55,612 nt of DNA, from NCBI GenBank assembly GCA_019752375.1, contig JAIEMG010000287.1, forward strand, positions 1 to 55,612, written 5' to 3'. The stretch comes from Gemmataceae bacterium. GTDB taxonomy: Bacteria; Planctomycetota; Planctomycetia; Gemmatales; Gemmataceae. This document shows positions 1-8,161 of this stretch, piece by piece. The stretch's first letter is position 1; every line of letters begins with the position of its first letter. Below the pieces are notes generated by a model. It was not told the DNA's origin. It ran no database searches and saw nothing but the letters and a program-made list of their open reading frames with translations. Both the position numbers and the translations under genes were made by a program.

Positions 1-2
1 AG

Positions 3-1268
3 CGACGCGTCGGCGGCCCACAATTGACCCAGCCCGGCCAGCGCATGGAAGCGATCGCAGCGGTGGAACGCCAGCTGAGCACGCATTCTGAAGATCCGGG
101 CGGCTGGGACTTGAAGCGCCTGCTCTACAGCACCCTGACCGAAGCGGATTACGAAGCAGTCGCCGGCAAGGACAAGGTAGCCGCCCAGTTCGACCACGGC
201 TACGCACAGCAGCTCGGTCTGGCGCTCATCAACGACACCGAACGCTGGCAGCGCGGTGCCGAGTACCTGCGCATGGCTGCACGCGGCTTGCCGGTGCTGG
301 GGCCATCCATCTTCACTCAGATTGCCCAGGCGCTGCAGCGAGCCGGTAATGCCGAGGGAGCGCTGCACAATTTCGAGATGGCCCAGCGCACCGGCCGGGC
401 GGTCGGGGCCAAGAACCTGGCACCCGAAGAGCAGAAGGCGTACTTCGCTGCCGTCAAGTTCCTGGCTGAATCGGCGACGGCCCGCGGCGACTGGGAGGCC
501 GCCATTGAGAACTACCACCTCTATACCGAGCACGAAAGCAGCGGTCTGGAAGTCCTGCGCACCCTCGCCGGCCTCTACGAACGCAAAGGCGACCCGCTCA
601 GCGCTCTGCGCATTGTCGAAATCGCCCTGTGCCACAAGGGCAACGACAAGGACCTGCTGGAACGGAAGGACCGCTACTACTTCTCCGTGATGCCCCAGCA
701 GCTGGCGGCACGTATTGAGTCCGTCCGCAACGCGTTCGACACGGCTTATTGCATCGAGAAAGCAAAGACGATCCTCGATACGCGGAATATCGACATCGAG
801 ATGGTCGACTGGGCGCTCCACCTCGCCGAACTCGCCCAGGTGATGGACCCCAACGGGGTGCAAGCCAAGGTCCTGCGCGCCCGCGGTCGGCTCCAGCGCG
901 GGGAACGGGAGGGGGCCGTCGCGATCCTCGAAGAACTGTGCAACAATCGGCCGCAAAAATTGTCCGGCGACGACGAAGAAGCCTGGCACCTGGCCAACCG
1001 CCTGCTCGGCACTCTCTATCTGAACGAGCTGTCCCGTCCCGACCTGGCGATCCCTTGCTTCCACGAATTTCGCAAGAGTTCCAAGAGCGGCGCGGACACC
1101 AACTATCGACTCGGGCAAGCGTATGAAGCGACCGGAGACGCCAAGAACGCGCTTCGCTTCTACGAGCAGGTGACGGCCTACGAGCAACATCCGCTGGCAG
1201 CGGACGCACGCGAGGCGGTGTATCGACTGAAGTCAGGTACCACGGCTCCAAAAGCCTCGGAGTTCTGA
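3..1268 (+). CDS. TPR-repeat protein, 5' end cut by the window edge
   Basis: The frame is open from the first bases of the window, so the true start lies upstream; an internal TTG at 24 is not a convincing start. About 420 residues are visible. They are almost entirely alpha-helical and contain degenerate tetratricopeptide repeats, clearest at the C-terminus (LGQAYEATGDAKNALRFYEQ) and near residues 80-130 and 165-200. No catalytic motif or membrane segment is visible. TPR arrays normally serve as protein-protein scaffolds; in planctomycetes such regions often form the C-terminal part of larger proteins, including kinases, so an upstream domain could be missing. The next gene starts 78 bases downstream on the same strand. 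The TPR nature is fairly sure, the function unknown. Confidence 0.75.
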   Translation, partial: RRVGGPQLTQPGQRMEAIAAVERQLSTHSEDPGGWDLKRLLYSTLTEADYEAVAGKDKVAAQFDHGYAQQLGLALINDTERWQRGAEYLRMAARGLPVLGPSIFTQIAQALQRAGNAEGALHNFEMAQRTGRAVGAKNLAPEEQKAYFAAVKFLAESATARGDWEAAIENYHLYTEHESSGLEVLRTLAGLYERKGDPLSALRIVEIALCHKGNDKDLLERKDRYYFSVMPQQLAARIESVRNAFDTAYCIEKAKTILDTRNIDIEMVDWALHLAELAQVMDPNGVQAKVLRARGRLQRGEREGAVAILEELCNNRPQKLSGDDEEAWHLANRLLGTLYLNELSRPDLAIPCFHEFRKSSKSGADTNYRLGQAYEATGDAKNALRFYEQVTAYEQHPLAADAREAVYRLKSGTTAPKASEF

Positions 1269-1346
1269 CCGCCCGTGTTAGACCGTCCCACGAAGGGCGT
1301 CTTGGATGTTACGGCACAATTCCGCTCTGCATTGTGGAGACCACCC

Positions 1347-2294
1347 ATGCGCGCGACCCTGACTTCGCTCCTTGGCATGACCGCCTTGCTCCTGATCGGC
1401 GTCGCAGCTGCGGCGGACAAGGACACAGAAAAGGTCCCGGGCCTGATCGACTTGCTCAAGGACCAGGACGAGCTGAATCGCATCAAGGCCGCGCGCGATC
1501 TCGCGGACCTTGGTCCCAAGGCCAAGGCTGCTGTGCCCGCCCTGAGCAAGGCGCTGCAGGACAAGAACGAGGACGTGCGTGCTTTTGCAGCCTTCGCCCT
1601 GGGCAAAATCGGGCCAGACGCCAAGAGCGCGGTGCCGGCGTTGATCGACGCACTCAAGGATAAACAATCCAAGGTGCGCAGCATTGCTGCCGACACGCTG
1701 GGCAGCATCGGCCCAGACGCAAAGGAGGCGATTCCCGCACTGATCGCCTCGCTCAAGGATGAAGACCTTGGCCCTCGTGCGGCCAACTCGCTGGGTCGCA
1801 TGGGACCAGCGGCGAAGGAAGCAATCCCGGACCTGGCCAAGGCACTGCAGAAAGGCAATGTCCGGGCCATCGCCGCATATGCACTGGCACAGATTGGCCC
1901 CGACTCGATGTCCGTGCTGACCGAGGCGACGCGGGACAAGAACCCCGACGTGCGTGCCGATGCGGTGGTCGCCCTGGGTCTGCTTGGCAAGGAAGCGGTG
2001 CCTGCAATCGCGAAGGCCCTTCGCGACAAGGACGCCGACGTGCGGCTCCAGGCGGTCGGCGCGCTCGGCAAGCTCGGCAAGCAGGCGAAAGAGGCCGTAC
2101 GCGACCTTGCCGATTCGCTGAACGATCCGGATGACGAGATCCGCGTGCGTGCGGCTCGTGCCCTGGGCGGCATTGGCCCCGACGCCAAGGATGCCGTCAA
2201 GGCGCTGACCGGCGCACTCCAGGACAAGAACGTGGACGTGCAGAAGGCCGCCGCCGAGGCGCTGGAGCAAATCAAGGAAGAGAAGAAGAAGTAA
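1347..2294 (+). CDS. Exported HEAT-repeat protein
   Basis: The 315-residue product starts with a signal peptide (MRATLTSLLGMTALLLIGVAAAA, about residues 1-23). The rest is roughly eight consecutive HEAT / PBS-lyase-like repeats of about 30-38 residues, each with the pattern AVPAL-x-ALKD-x-VR-x-AA-x-ALG-x-IGPDAK. A further 24 codons are open upstream from a GTG at 1275. The ATG at 1347 is preferred because it begins the signal peptide and has a purine-rich tggaga 6 bases upstream. HEAT solenoids bind partner proteins or lyase substrates; no enzymatic residues are seen. It probably acts outside the cytoplasm. The Lys/Glu-rich C-terminus (KEEKKK) is unremarkable. Confidence 0.85.
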   Translation: MRATLTSLLGMTALLLIGVAAAADKDTEKVPGLIDLLKDQDELNRIKAARDLADLGPKAKAAVPALSKALQDKNEDVRAFAAFALGKIGPDAKSAVPALIDALKDKQSKVRSIAADTLGSIGPDAKEAIPALIASLKDEDLGPRAANSLGRMGPAAKEAIPDLAKALQKGNVRAIAAYALAQIGPDSMSVLTEATRDKNPDVRADAVVALGLLGKEAVPAIAKALRDKDADVRLQAVGALGKLGKQAKEAVRDLADSLNDPDDEIRVRAARALGGIGPDAKDAVKALTGALQDKNVDVQKAAAEALEQIKEEKKK

Positions 2295-2310
2295 GCACCA
2301 ATGGGAGCCG

Positions 2311-2349
2311 ACGCGCCAGCAAGGTGACGCTCCTCCCTTGCTGGCGCGT
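2311..2349. terminator. 14-bp perfect inverted repeat after the HEAT gene
   Basis: ACGCGCCAGCAAGG at 2311-2324 pairs exactly with CCTTGCTGGCGCGT at 2336-2349 across an 11-base loop. It begins 16 bases after the stop of the HEAT gene. There is no T-run, so it could be a weak terminator, an mRNA-stabilising hairpin, or one of the many intergenic palindromes in this window. Confidence 0.5.
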
Positions 2350-2458
2350 ACTGACTGGCTCACATGCCTTTGCACTTGACGATGCGGAGCCTCCGCCCGC
2401 GACCCCAAGAAGATCAATGCCGGCGACATGATGTACACCGTCGGAAGGGAGCATCGTT

Positions 2459-3196
2459 ATGCCGGTGCACAACTGGACGCGCGTTAGCTCCGGCACTTTT
2501 CACGACTTCCACTACTCCTGGGTGCTGGAGATCAAGCGTGCCCTGATGCGCGGCCTCCTTCCCAAGGGCTACTACGTCATGGCCGAGCAGATCGGCGGCG
2601 ACCTCGGCGCGCCGGACGTCTTGACGCTCCAGGCGGCGGGCACGGAATCGGAAGGCACCCTTGCCGGGACTGCGACGCTGACGGAAACGCCGCCGGTTGT
2701 GCATGCGCGAACGACGATCCCACGAGATTCCTATGCGCGCATGCAGCGAACTCTGGTGATCCGGCACACGAGCGACGACCGTATCGTGGCGATGATCGAG
2801 GTCCTTTCGTCCGGCAACAAGTCGAGTCGGCACGCCATCCGGTCATTCCTGGACAAGGCGGTTGCCGCGCTCGATGGCGGGATCCATCTGCTGCTGGTGG
2901 ATGTTCACCCTCCCGGTCCGCGCGACCCGCACGGTATCCACGGGGCCGTGCTCAGCGAGATTGGATCCGAGAACTACACACTGACCGGCGAGCGTCCCTT
3001 GACTGTCGCGGCTTATGTCGGCGGCGCTGTCGTCGAGGCCTTCGTCGCCCACTTTGCGGTCGGCGAACCGATTCCGACAATGCCGCTGTTCCTTACCCGA
3101 GAGAATTACGTCCGTGTCCCGCTGGATGCAGCGTACACGGCTGCTTGGGAGGACGTGCCGCCGCAATACCGAGACGTGATCGTGGCGGGATCCTGA
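2459..3196 (+). CDS. DUF4058 family protein
   Basis: The 245-residue protein begins MPVHNWTRVSSGTFHDFHYS and continues with a GLLPKGYYVMAEQ segment. This is the hallmark start of DUF4058 proteins, which are about 250 residues long and abundant in planctomycetes and cyanobacteria. The family's biochemical role is not established. The purine-rich ggaaggga before the ATG supports the start. There is no signal peptide or membrane segment. It converges on the osmoprotectant transporter gene, whose end lies 7 bases away, and does not form an operon with it. Confidence 0.85.
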   Translation: MPVHNWTRVSSGTFHDFHYSWVLEIKRALMRGLLPKGYYVMAEQIGGDLGAPDVLTLQAAGTESEGTLAGTATLTETPPVVHARTTIPRDSYARMQRTLVIRHTSDDRIVAMIEVLSSGNKSSRHAIRSFLDKAVAALDGGIHLLLVDVHPPGPRDPHGIHGAVLSEIGSENYTLTGERPLTVAAYVGGAVVEAFVAHFAVGEPIPTMPLFLTRENYVRVPLDAAYTAAWEDVPPQYRDVIVAGS

Positions 3197-3203
3197 ACCG
3201 GCA

Positions 3204-4742
3204 TCAGGTCCTTTGCAGTCGCAAACCGCGCGATACCAGGCGCCGCTCCGCCAGCTCGAACAATCCTTGGACGGCCAAAGCCATCAGTGCCGCCGGCAGC
3301 ACACCCTGAAAGAAGATTGTCTGCGGATCCCAGCGCCGGAGACCCTCGAAGATGGGCTGACCGTAGCCGCCAGCGCCGATCAGGCCGCCTAGCGTCGCAT
3401 TGCCCACGTTGATCACGGCCGACGTCTTGATGCCTGCCAGGATCGAACGCGAAGCCATCGGCAATTCGATCAAAAACAGCCGTGCCGACGGAGACAAACC
3501 GAGCGCCTCCGCCGATTCGTGCATCGGCAGCGGGATGTCGCGTAACCCGGTGTAAGTATTGCGCACGATGGGCAACAGGCTGTACAGGAACAGTGCGATA
3601 ATCGCCGGCTTCGCGCCAAGTTCGCCATTCAGGAGCACCACCATAAAGACCAGCAGCGCCAGCGACGGCACGGTCTGCAGGATGCCGGCCGCCCCGAGGA
3701 TGAACTGCCCAAGTGTGGGGCGCTGCGCCGCCAGGATGCCCAAAGGCACCGCTGCCACAATCGCCGCGAGCAGCGACACCGACACCAGAAACAGGTGATT
3801 CAGCGTATTCCACAGCAGCTTTTGCCACGGCCCCTCGACCTGAATATTCACCTGGTTGCCGAGCTTCCGCGTCAGGTAGTCGGCCGCGACCCGTTTCTCA
3901 TCGACCCGGTCATCGTCGGTGCGAGCGTTCATGGCGACCATGTCGTCATTGGAGATCAGCCCCTGGAGCTTCAGGACCGCGGCCAGGGCGTCCGGAGCCC
4001 GCGATTCCAGATCGGCACGATAGAGCAACACGGCACGGTAGGGCGGGAAGACGTGACGGTCGTCGTCCAGCACCTTCAGGTCATACTTGCGGATGGCGGC
4101 GTCCGTTGCATACAGGTCGGTGAGGTCGAGCGAGCCGGCTGCCAGCGCGGGATACGCCAGCACGTGTTCCACGCCGCGGACGTCGGTCTGGGGCAGCTGG
4201 TAGCGAGCGCGGAGGCTCGGCCAGCCGTCGCCCCGGTTCATGAACTCGTTGGTGAAGCCGAACTTCAGTTCCGGGTGCTTCGCCAGGTCCGATATCTTCT
4301 CGATGCCGAGCTGGGCGGCCCGCGCTTTCTTCATGCCAAGCGCGTATGGATTGTTGAAGCCAAGCGGCTGACTCATGCGGATACCGTGCTTTCCGAGCGC
4401 TGACCGGATGCCCGCTTCGTCGTCCGCATTGAGCTTGTCGTCAGCAAGGATTTCCTTGGTGATGGTGCCGGTGTACTCCGGATACACGTCGATCGTGCCG
4501 TTGACCATCGCTTCCCAAACCAGCTTGGTACCGCCGAGGCTGCGGCGATGGCTTGTGCCATCGCCGTCACTTGCAGCCAGCAGCTGCACGATGTCGCCGA
4601 GGATCACGGACTCGGTGAACGTCTTCGATCCGACCGTTACTTTCGCGCGGGGCAGCATGAGCATCCATGCTAAGACGCCCGCAGCGCAGAGAACGCACAA
4701 GGAGAGCAAAATTCCAACGGACGCTTGCACGCTGAATCTCAT
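3204..4742 (-). CDS. Glycine betaine/osmoprotectant ABC transporter, substrate-binding protein fused to permease
   Basis: The 512-residue protein has three parts. An N-terminal signal/anchor helix spans about residues 8-30. An OpuAC/ProX-type substrate-binding domain follows at about 35-300 (VGSKTFTESVILGDI, VYPEYTGTI). A BPD-type permease with about five to six membrane helices fills 315-505, including the EAA-like segment EALGLSPSARLFLIELPMA that contacts the ATPase. It should import choline, betaine or related solutes. The ATG at 4742 is chosen over one seven codons upstream because GGAGAG lies 8 bases before it. No ATPase gene is adjacent, so an OpuCA/ProV-like ATPase must be encoded elsewhere. 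The order binding protein then permease is the reverse of the common permease-first fusions. Confidence 0.88.
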   Translation of the reverse strand: MRFSVQASVGILLSLCVLCAAGVLAWMLMLPRAKVTVGSKTFTESVILGDIVQLLAASDGDGTSHRRSLGGTKLVWEAMVNGTIDVYPEYTGTITKEILADDKLNADDEAGIRSALGKHGIRMSQPLGFNNPYALGMKKARAAQLGIEKISDLAKHPELKFGFTNEFMNRGDGWPSLRARYQLPQTDVRGVEHVLAYPALAAGSLDLTDLYATDAAIRKYDLKVLDDDRHVFPPYRAVLLYRADLESRAPDALAAVLKLQGLISNDDMVAMNARTDDDRVDEKRVAADYLTRKLGNQVNIQVEGPWQKLLWNTLNHLFLVSVSLLAAIVAAVPLGILAAQRPTLGQFILGAAGILQTVPSLALLVFMVVLLNGELGAKPAIIALFLYSLLPIVRNTYTGLRDIPLPMHESAEALGLSPSARLFLIELPMASRSILAGIKTSAVINVGNATLGGLIGAGGYGQPIFEGLRRWDPQTIFFQGVLPAALMALAVQGLFELAERRLVSRGLRLQRT

Positions 4743-4996
4743 CGCTTGCTCTCCATTCATCACACCCCGCCGATGCGTCGGATTGGTGTGAATAGGAATC
4801 CTGCGCCTCGCCTTGAGACGCCTTTTGTTTCCACATCCCCTGAAATTCCTTGCATCGATTCGGCCGGCTTCCGAGAATACACGGGGTCAGGGTCAACTCC
4901 AGCTGCAACCCATTCCCCATTCGCTGAAGAGAACCGATTCACTATCATGGCGAGCTGTCCGCTCGGACGCCACAGCGCGCATGGGAGTGTCCCTGC

Positions 4997-5503
4997 ATGA
5001 AGTGGCCACTGCACGAGCGTCGTCTCACTGTGGACTACGTCGAAGACGGCGACGATGGACCGGGCTGGTACATCCTGGATCGCGGCTTTCCGATCTGGGG
5101 CGCGTACGACACCGAAACCGATGCCGAATCGGTTCGAGAGGAGCACGAGAAGGGAACTCGCGTGGGGGGAATTCGGGACGTCAACGGCGTCAAGATTTGG
5201 ATCGCACACATTCCGGAGGTCAATCGCGTTCACAGGGAGTGCGGGTACCTGGTCATGGTGGACGACGAGGACGTCGGTGACTTCCATCCGAGCCGAGCCG
5301 CGGCCGAAGTCTCCCTGCACAAGGTCATCGAGGAAATCTGCCGGTATCCGGAGGATTGGGCCGCCCCGTCGACGCTGAGCATAGCTACGGTCCGGGTCGC
5401 GGAGACGCCGACGCTCGAGAGAAGACCCGCCAAGAAGATGGCGCCGACGGCGCCGCCGGGACACGCGAACCGCGAACGTCGACGGTCGGGTACTCATCCC
5501 TGA
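4997..5503 (+). CDS. Hypothetical protein, first of a three-gene set
   Basis: The 168-residue product is not recognised. It is acidic in the first two thirds and has a conserved-looking core (GWYILDRGFPIWGAYDTETD). The C-terminal 40 residues are basic, Pro/Ala-rich and probably disordered (KKMAPTAPPGHANRERRRSG). There is no signal peptide or transmembrane segment. A gggagtg lies 8-14 bases upstream of the ATG. Its stop lies 7 bases before the next start, so it is probably co-transcribed with the TPR protein and the primase-HAD fusion. This makes a DNA-related role possible but unproven. Confidence 0.65.
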   Translation: MKWPLHERRLTVDYVEDGDDGPGWYILDRGFPIWGAYDTETDAESVREEHEKGTRVGGIRDVNGVKIWIAHIPEVNRVHRECGYLVMVDDEDVGDFHPSRAAAEVSLHKVIEEICRYPEDWAAPSTLSIATVRVAETPTLERRPAKKMAPTAPPGHANRERRRSGTHP

Positions 5504-5510
5504 GGGGAGC

Positions 5511-6128
5511 ATGGCGGACACGACTCACGGCCTGCGCGCGATCCTCGAGCAGCATGGCGCTCTGTTAACGCGTCGTGCCGACGGCCGCCTCTGCGACCGC
5601 GCGGGCCAGCTTTACTTCGATTTCAGCGCGGAGCCGGAGAGTGTGCCAGGCGCTGTGCGCCGACCCCTGACGGCCGACGAATGCTACCGTTCGGGATACG
5701 CCGCCGAGCAGGCAGGGCAATTCAAGCAAGCACTGACGGGATATCGGCAGGCACTGAACCTGGGCGGTCCGGATGCCGAGGCGTGCTATGGGCTGGCCTG
5801 TGTACTCTATTCGCTCGGCCGGAAGGAGGCTGCCGCGGAACGCTTCCGGCAGACCGTGGAGATCGACCCCGGGCATGCGCCTGGCTGGAACAGCCTGGGC
5901 ATCGTGCTCGAAGAGCTGGGCGAACTGGAGGACGCGCTCGCCGCCTACCAGACGGCCCTGCAGGTGGCGCCCCGTTACGACGAGGTGCATTGTCATCTCG
6001 CCGATCTGCTGGAACGGCTAGACCGAAACAAGGAAGCAGAGCAGCATTGGCGCGCATACGCGAGCCGCGGGACCGAAGCGGGGTGGCTGCGTTATGCGGC
6101 GACACGGTTGCGCCGCGCCGCGGACTGA
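5511..6128 (+). CDS. TPR protein resembling the non-HTH part of MerR-TPR regulators
   Basis: The protein has 205 residues. The start (GLRAILEQHGALLTRRADGR, then GQLYFDF) resembles the linker that follows the winged helix in bacterial MerR-TPR fusion proteins. About three TPR units follow at residues 55-190 (AEQAGQFKQALTGYRQALNL; PGWNSLGIVLEELGELEDAL). The DNA-binding MerR head itself is absent, and the upstream gene does not encode it. The start is 7 bases after the previous stop, with tgaggggagc as ribosome site, and the next gene starts 8 bases after its stop, so the three genes look like one operon. The TPR assignment is firm; the MerR relationship is from memory of the family. Confidence 0.78.
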   Translation: MADTTHGLRAILEQHGALLTRRADGRLCDRAGQLYFDFSAEPESVPGAVRRPLTADECYRSGYAAEQAGQFKQALTGYRQALNLGGPDAEACYGLACVLYSLGRKEAAAERFRQTVEIDPGHAPGWNSLGIVLEELGELEDALAAYQTALQVAPRYDEVHCHLADLLERLDRNKEAEQHWRAYASRGTEAGWLRYAATRLRRAAD

Positions 6129-6136
6129 GGCAACGG

Positions 6137-7213
6137 ATGGATTACTTCGAGCGGATCGCGGGCGAGTGGGGCGAGCGCGCCAACGAGCTGGCGACCTGGG
6201 CGATGACGTACCTGGTCAACCGCACCGGCGTGTGGGGCCGCTATGTGCGCCGCAAGACCGACGACGAGTCGCGGGCCGTGACGGCACCGTTTCGCGACGA
6301 ACGCGGCAAGGTCTGGCTCGATCACGATTCGCTCCGCAAGCACTTCCGCAACCGCCAGCCTGGCGGCCAGCTGGGCATCCACAGCGCCAGCCGTGACCTG
6401 ACTTCGCGCTGGCTGGCGATTGACATCGACCTGCACGATCCCGAAGAGGACCTGTCCGCCTCGCTCGAAGGGAACCTGGCCGCGGCGCGTGGCTGGTTTC
6501 AGGTACTCGCCGACAAGGGGCTCGATCCGCTGCTGATGGATTCCAACGGCATCGGCGGCTTTCACCTGCTGATCGTTTTCGCGGAGCCGATGAGCACGGC
6601 AAGCGTTCACGAATTCGGCAAGGGGCTGGTGGCGGACTACGAGCGCCGAGGACTCGATCAGCGGCCGGAGCTGTTTCCGGACAAGCCGAGCTGGCACCGC
6701 TATGGCGATTGGCTGCGCCTGCCAGGCCGCCATCACACACGGCCGCACTTCACTCGCGTCTGGAACGACGAGCCATTCGCCGAATCGCCGTGGCTGGTGG
6801 GACACGACGCCATCGAGCGGATGCTGGCCACGCGGCCGGCCATCGATGCACTGCTGGAGCCGGTGGGTATCGAGCGGATGCGGCGTACCGTCTGCCTGGA
6901 CTTCGACGGCGTGCTGCATTCATACCTGTCGGGGTGGCGCGGCGCAGAGGTCATTCCGGACCCGCCCATTCACGGAACGCGCGATGCCGTGGTTCGGCTG
7001 CGCCAGCAGTATCGCGTCGTCGTCTACTCTTCGCGCTGCAGCACGCTGGAAGGGCGCCGGGCGATCGAACTGTGGCTCCGCAAGCACGACATCCAGGTCG
7101 ACGAGGTCTGCGAGCACAAACCGCCGGCCCTGGTCTACGTGGACGATCGCGCGATTCCATTCCGGGGCGACTGGGAGCAGGTCGTCGCGGAGATTCGGCA
7201 ATTTCGGAAGTAG
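6137..7213 (+). CDS. AEP-type primase/polymerase fused to a HAD phosphatase
   Basis: The protein has 358 residues. Residues about 15-215 look like an archaeo-eukaryotic primase domain of the kind found in TOTE systems. They carry the acidic pair D96-x-D98 in LAIDIDLHD, the nucleotide-binding S136-N-G-I-G-G-F-H143, and a late GDWLRLPGRHHTR block. Residues about 250-350 form a HAD domain with motif I D255-F-D257-G-V-L, motif II S298/S299-R, motif III K328 and motif IV D336-D337-R. AEP domains make or extend nucleic-acid ends; HAD domains of this small type include polynucleotide 3'-phosphatases. The ATG at 6137 is used; the frame is open further upstream only because it overlaps the TPR gene. 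No ligase or helicase is adjacent. Domain calls are made by motif, and the combined activity is inferred. Confidence 0.78.
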   Translation: MDYFERIAGEWGERANELATWAMTYLVNRTGVWGRYVRRKTDDESRAVTAPFRDERGKVWLDHDSLRKHFRNRQPGGQLGIHSASRDLTSRWLAIDIDLHDPEEDLSASLEGNLAAARGWFQVLADKGLDPLLMDSNGIGGFHLLIVFAEPMSTASVHEFGKGLVADYERRGLDQRPELFPDKPSWHRYGDWLRLPGRHHTRPHFTRVWNDEPFAESPWLVGHDAIERMLATRPAIDALLEPVGIERMRRTVCLDFDGVLHSYLSGWRGAEVIPDPPIHGTRDAVVRLRQQYRVVVYSSRCSTLEGRRAIELWLRKHDIQVDEVCEHKPPALVYVDDRAIPFRGDWEQVVAEIRQFRK

Positions 7214-7218
7214 ATTTT

Positions 7219-7265
7219 CGTGGGGCCGGCTTCCCGCCGGTCTGGCGGCCGGAAGCCGACCACGG
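7219..7265. terminator. Inverted repeat between convergent genes
   Basis: The segment CGTGGGGCCGGCTTCC is mirrored by GGAAGCCGACCACG with a GCCGGTCTGGCGGC centre that can itself fold. It fills the 59-base space between the primase-HAD stop and the stop of the opposite membrane protein gene, so it may end transcription in both directions. It belongs to the pool of intergenic palindromes described in the findings. Confidence 0.5.
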
Positions 7266-7272
7266 GGTGATG

Positions 7273-7908
7273 TCAGTTCTGCTGACCCGCGGAACCGATG
7301 GCCAAGAGGGAGCGAACCGAAGGAAGGAACATCGGCACGCGCCGTTGGTACTCTTCGTAGTCGCGGCCGAACTTCCGGACGAGGTCGCGTTCCTCGAACC
7401 ACGTTCCGATGAGGATGTAGGCCGTGCCGCAGACCGCGGTCGCGAGCCCCAGGGGTGTGTTTGCCAGTCCCCAGAAAAAGAGCAGCGTGCCCAGGTATGC
7501 GGGATGCCGGCACAGGTGATACAGACCGTTCACGCGGAGCGTTTCCACCGGCACTTCCGGAATCTGACACTTCCGGTCAATGACTTGCTGCCAGCCAACA
7601 AAAGTGCCGAAGCCAAGCTCCCGGACGGCGAGGACCATCAGTGCCAGTCCCACGATGGCGACGACTGCCATGCACCAAACCAACGTCGTTGGAAACTGCC
7701 ATCCTAGACCGCCCAGCAACAGATAGCCCAGCATCAGGACGACGCCCAGGTGAATCGTCGCGGCGATGTTGAAGATCAGGCGATGGAACCGACCCAGCGT
7801 CCGCTCCAGCCAGAACCGAGCACGGGGACGCGCCAGCAGGGAGTGCGCGAGGCCAAAGCTGGCCCAGAGCAAGCCGTAAATCGCGAGGGCAGCGGCCGTC
7901 GACGTCAT
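7273..7908 (-). CDS. ICMT/NnrU-like integral membrane methyltransferase family protein
   Basis: The 211-residue protein has five or six predicted membrane helices (about residues 5-22, 45-65, 72-92 and two or three more at 125-165). The C-terminal signature RHPAYLGTLLFFWG, then FEERDLVRKFGRDYEEYQRR, is typical of bacterial isoprenylcysteine carboxyl methyltransferase-like and NnrU-like proteins; the R-H-P and E-E residues form the S-adenosylmethionine pocket in characterised ICMTs. The substrate in bacteria is generally unknown. It is a single gene, divergent from the Asn/Pro-rich protein and convergent with the primase fusion. Confidence 0.8.
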   Translation of the reverse strand: MTSTAAALAIYGLLWASFGLAHSLLARPRARFWLERTLGRFHRLIFNIAATIHLGVVLMLGYLLLGGLGWQFPTTLVWCMAVVAIVGLALMVLAVRELGFGTFVGWQQVIDRKCQIPEVPVETLRVNGLYHLCRHPAYLGTLLFFWGLANTPLGLATAVCGTAYILIGTWFEERDLVRKFGRDYEEYQRRVPMFLPSVRSLLAIGSAGQQN

Positions 7909-8161
7909 TGCTTACCTGCCTGGTTCCGACTCGTTCGACCGCCGGTCGATTCCGCACCGCCGACGAGTCCGATTCCTTCCGATACAATCGGCCCGTTTAA
8001 CGCAATCGGAGCGAATCGCGCATGCCGGTCTTGCTGGTTTCGAAATCCGGCGAATCGACCTCAAGTTTGCCCGCCGGCCCCATGCCGTCGTCCATACTTG
8101 AATACGAAACCCATCTCGAAGAGTTGGTCGGTAGCATCTCATGCGAAGGGAGTAATCCACC

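Noticed and set aside
6137..7213. The primase-HAD gene as prophage DNA
   Set aside because: No phage structural, integrase or terminase genes lie nearby, and base composition matches neighbours; a cellular operon is the simpler reading, although viral origin of the domain is possible.
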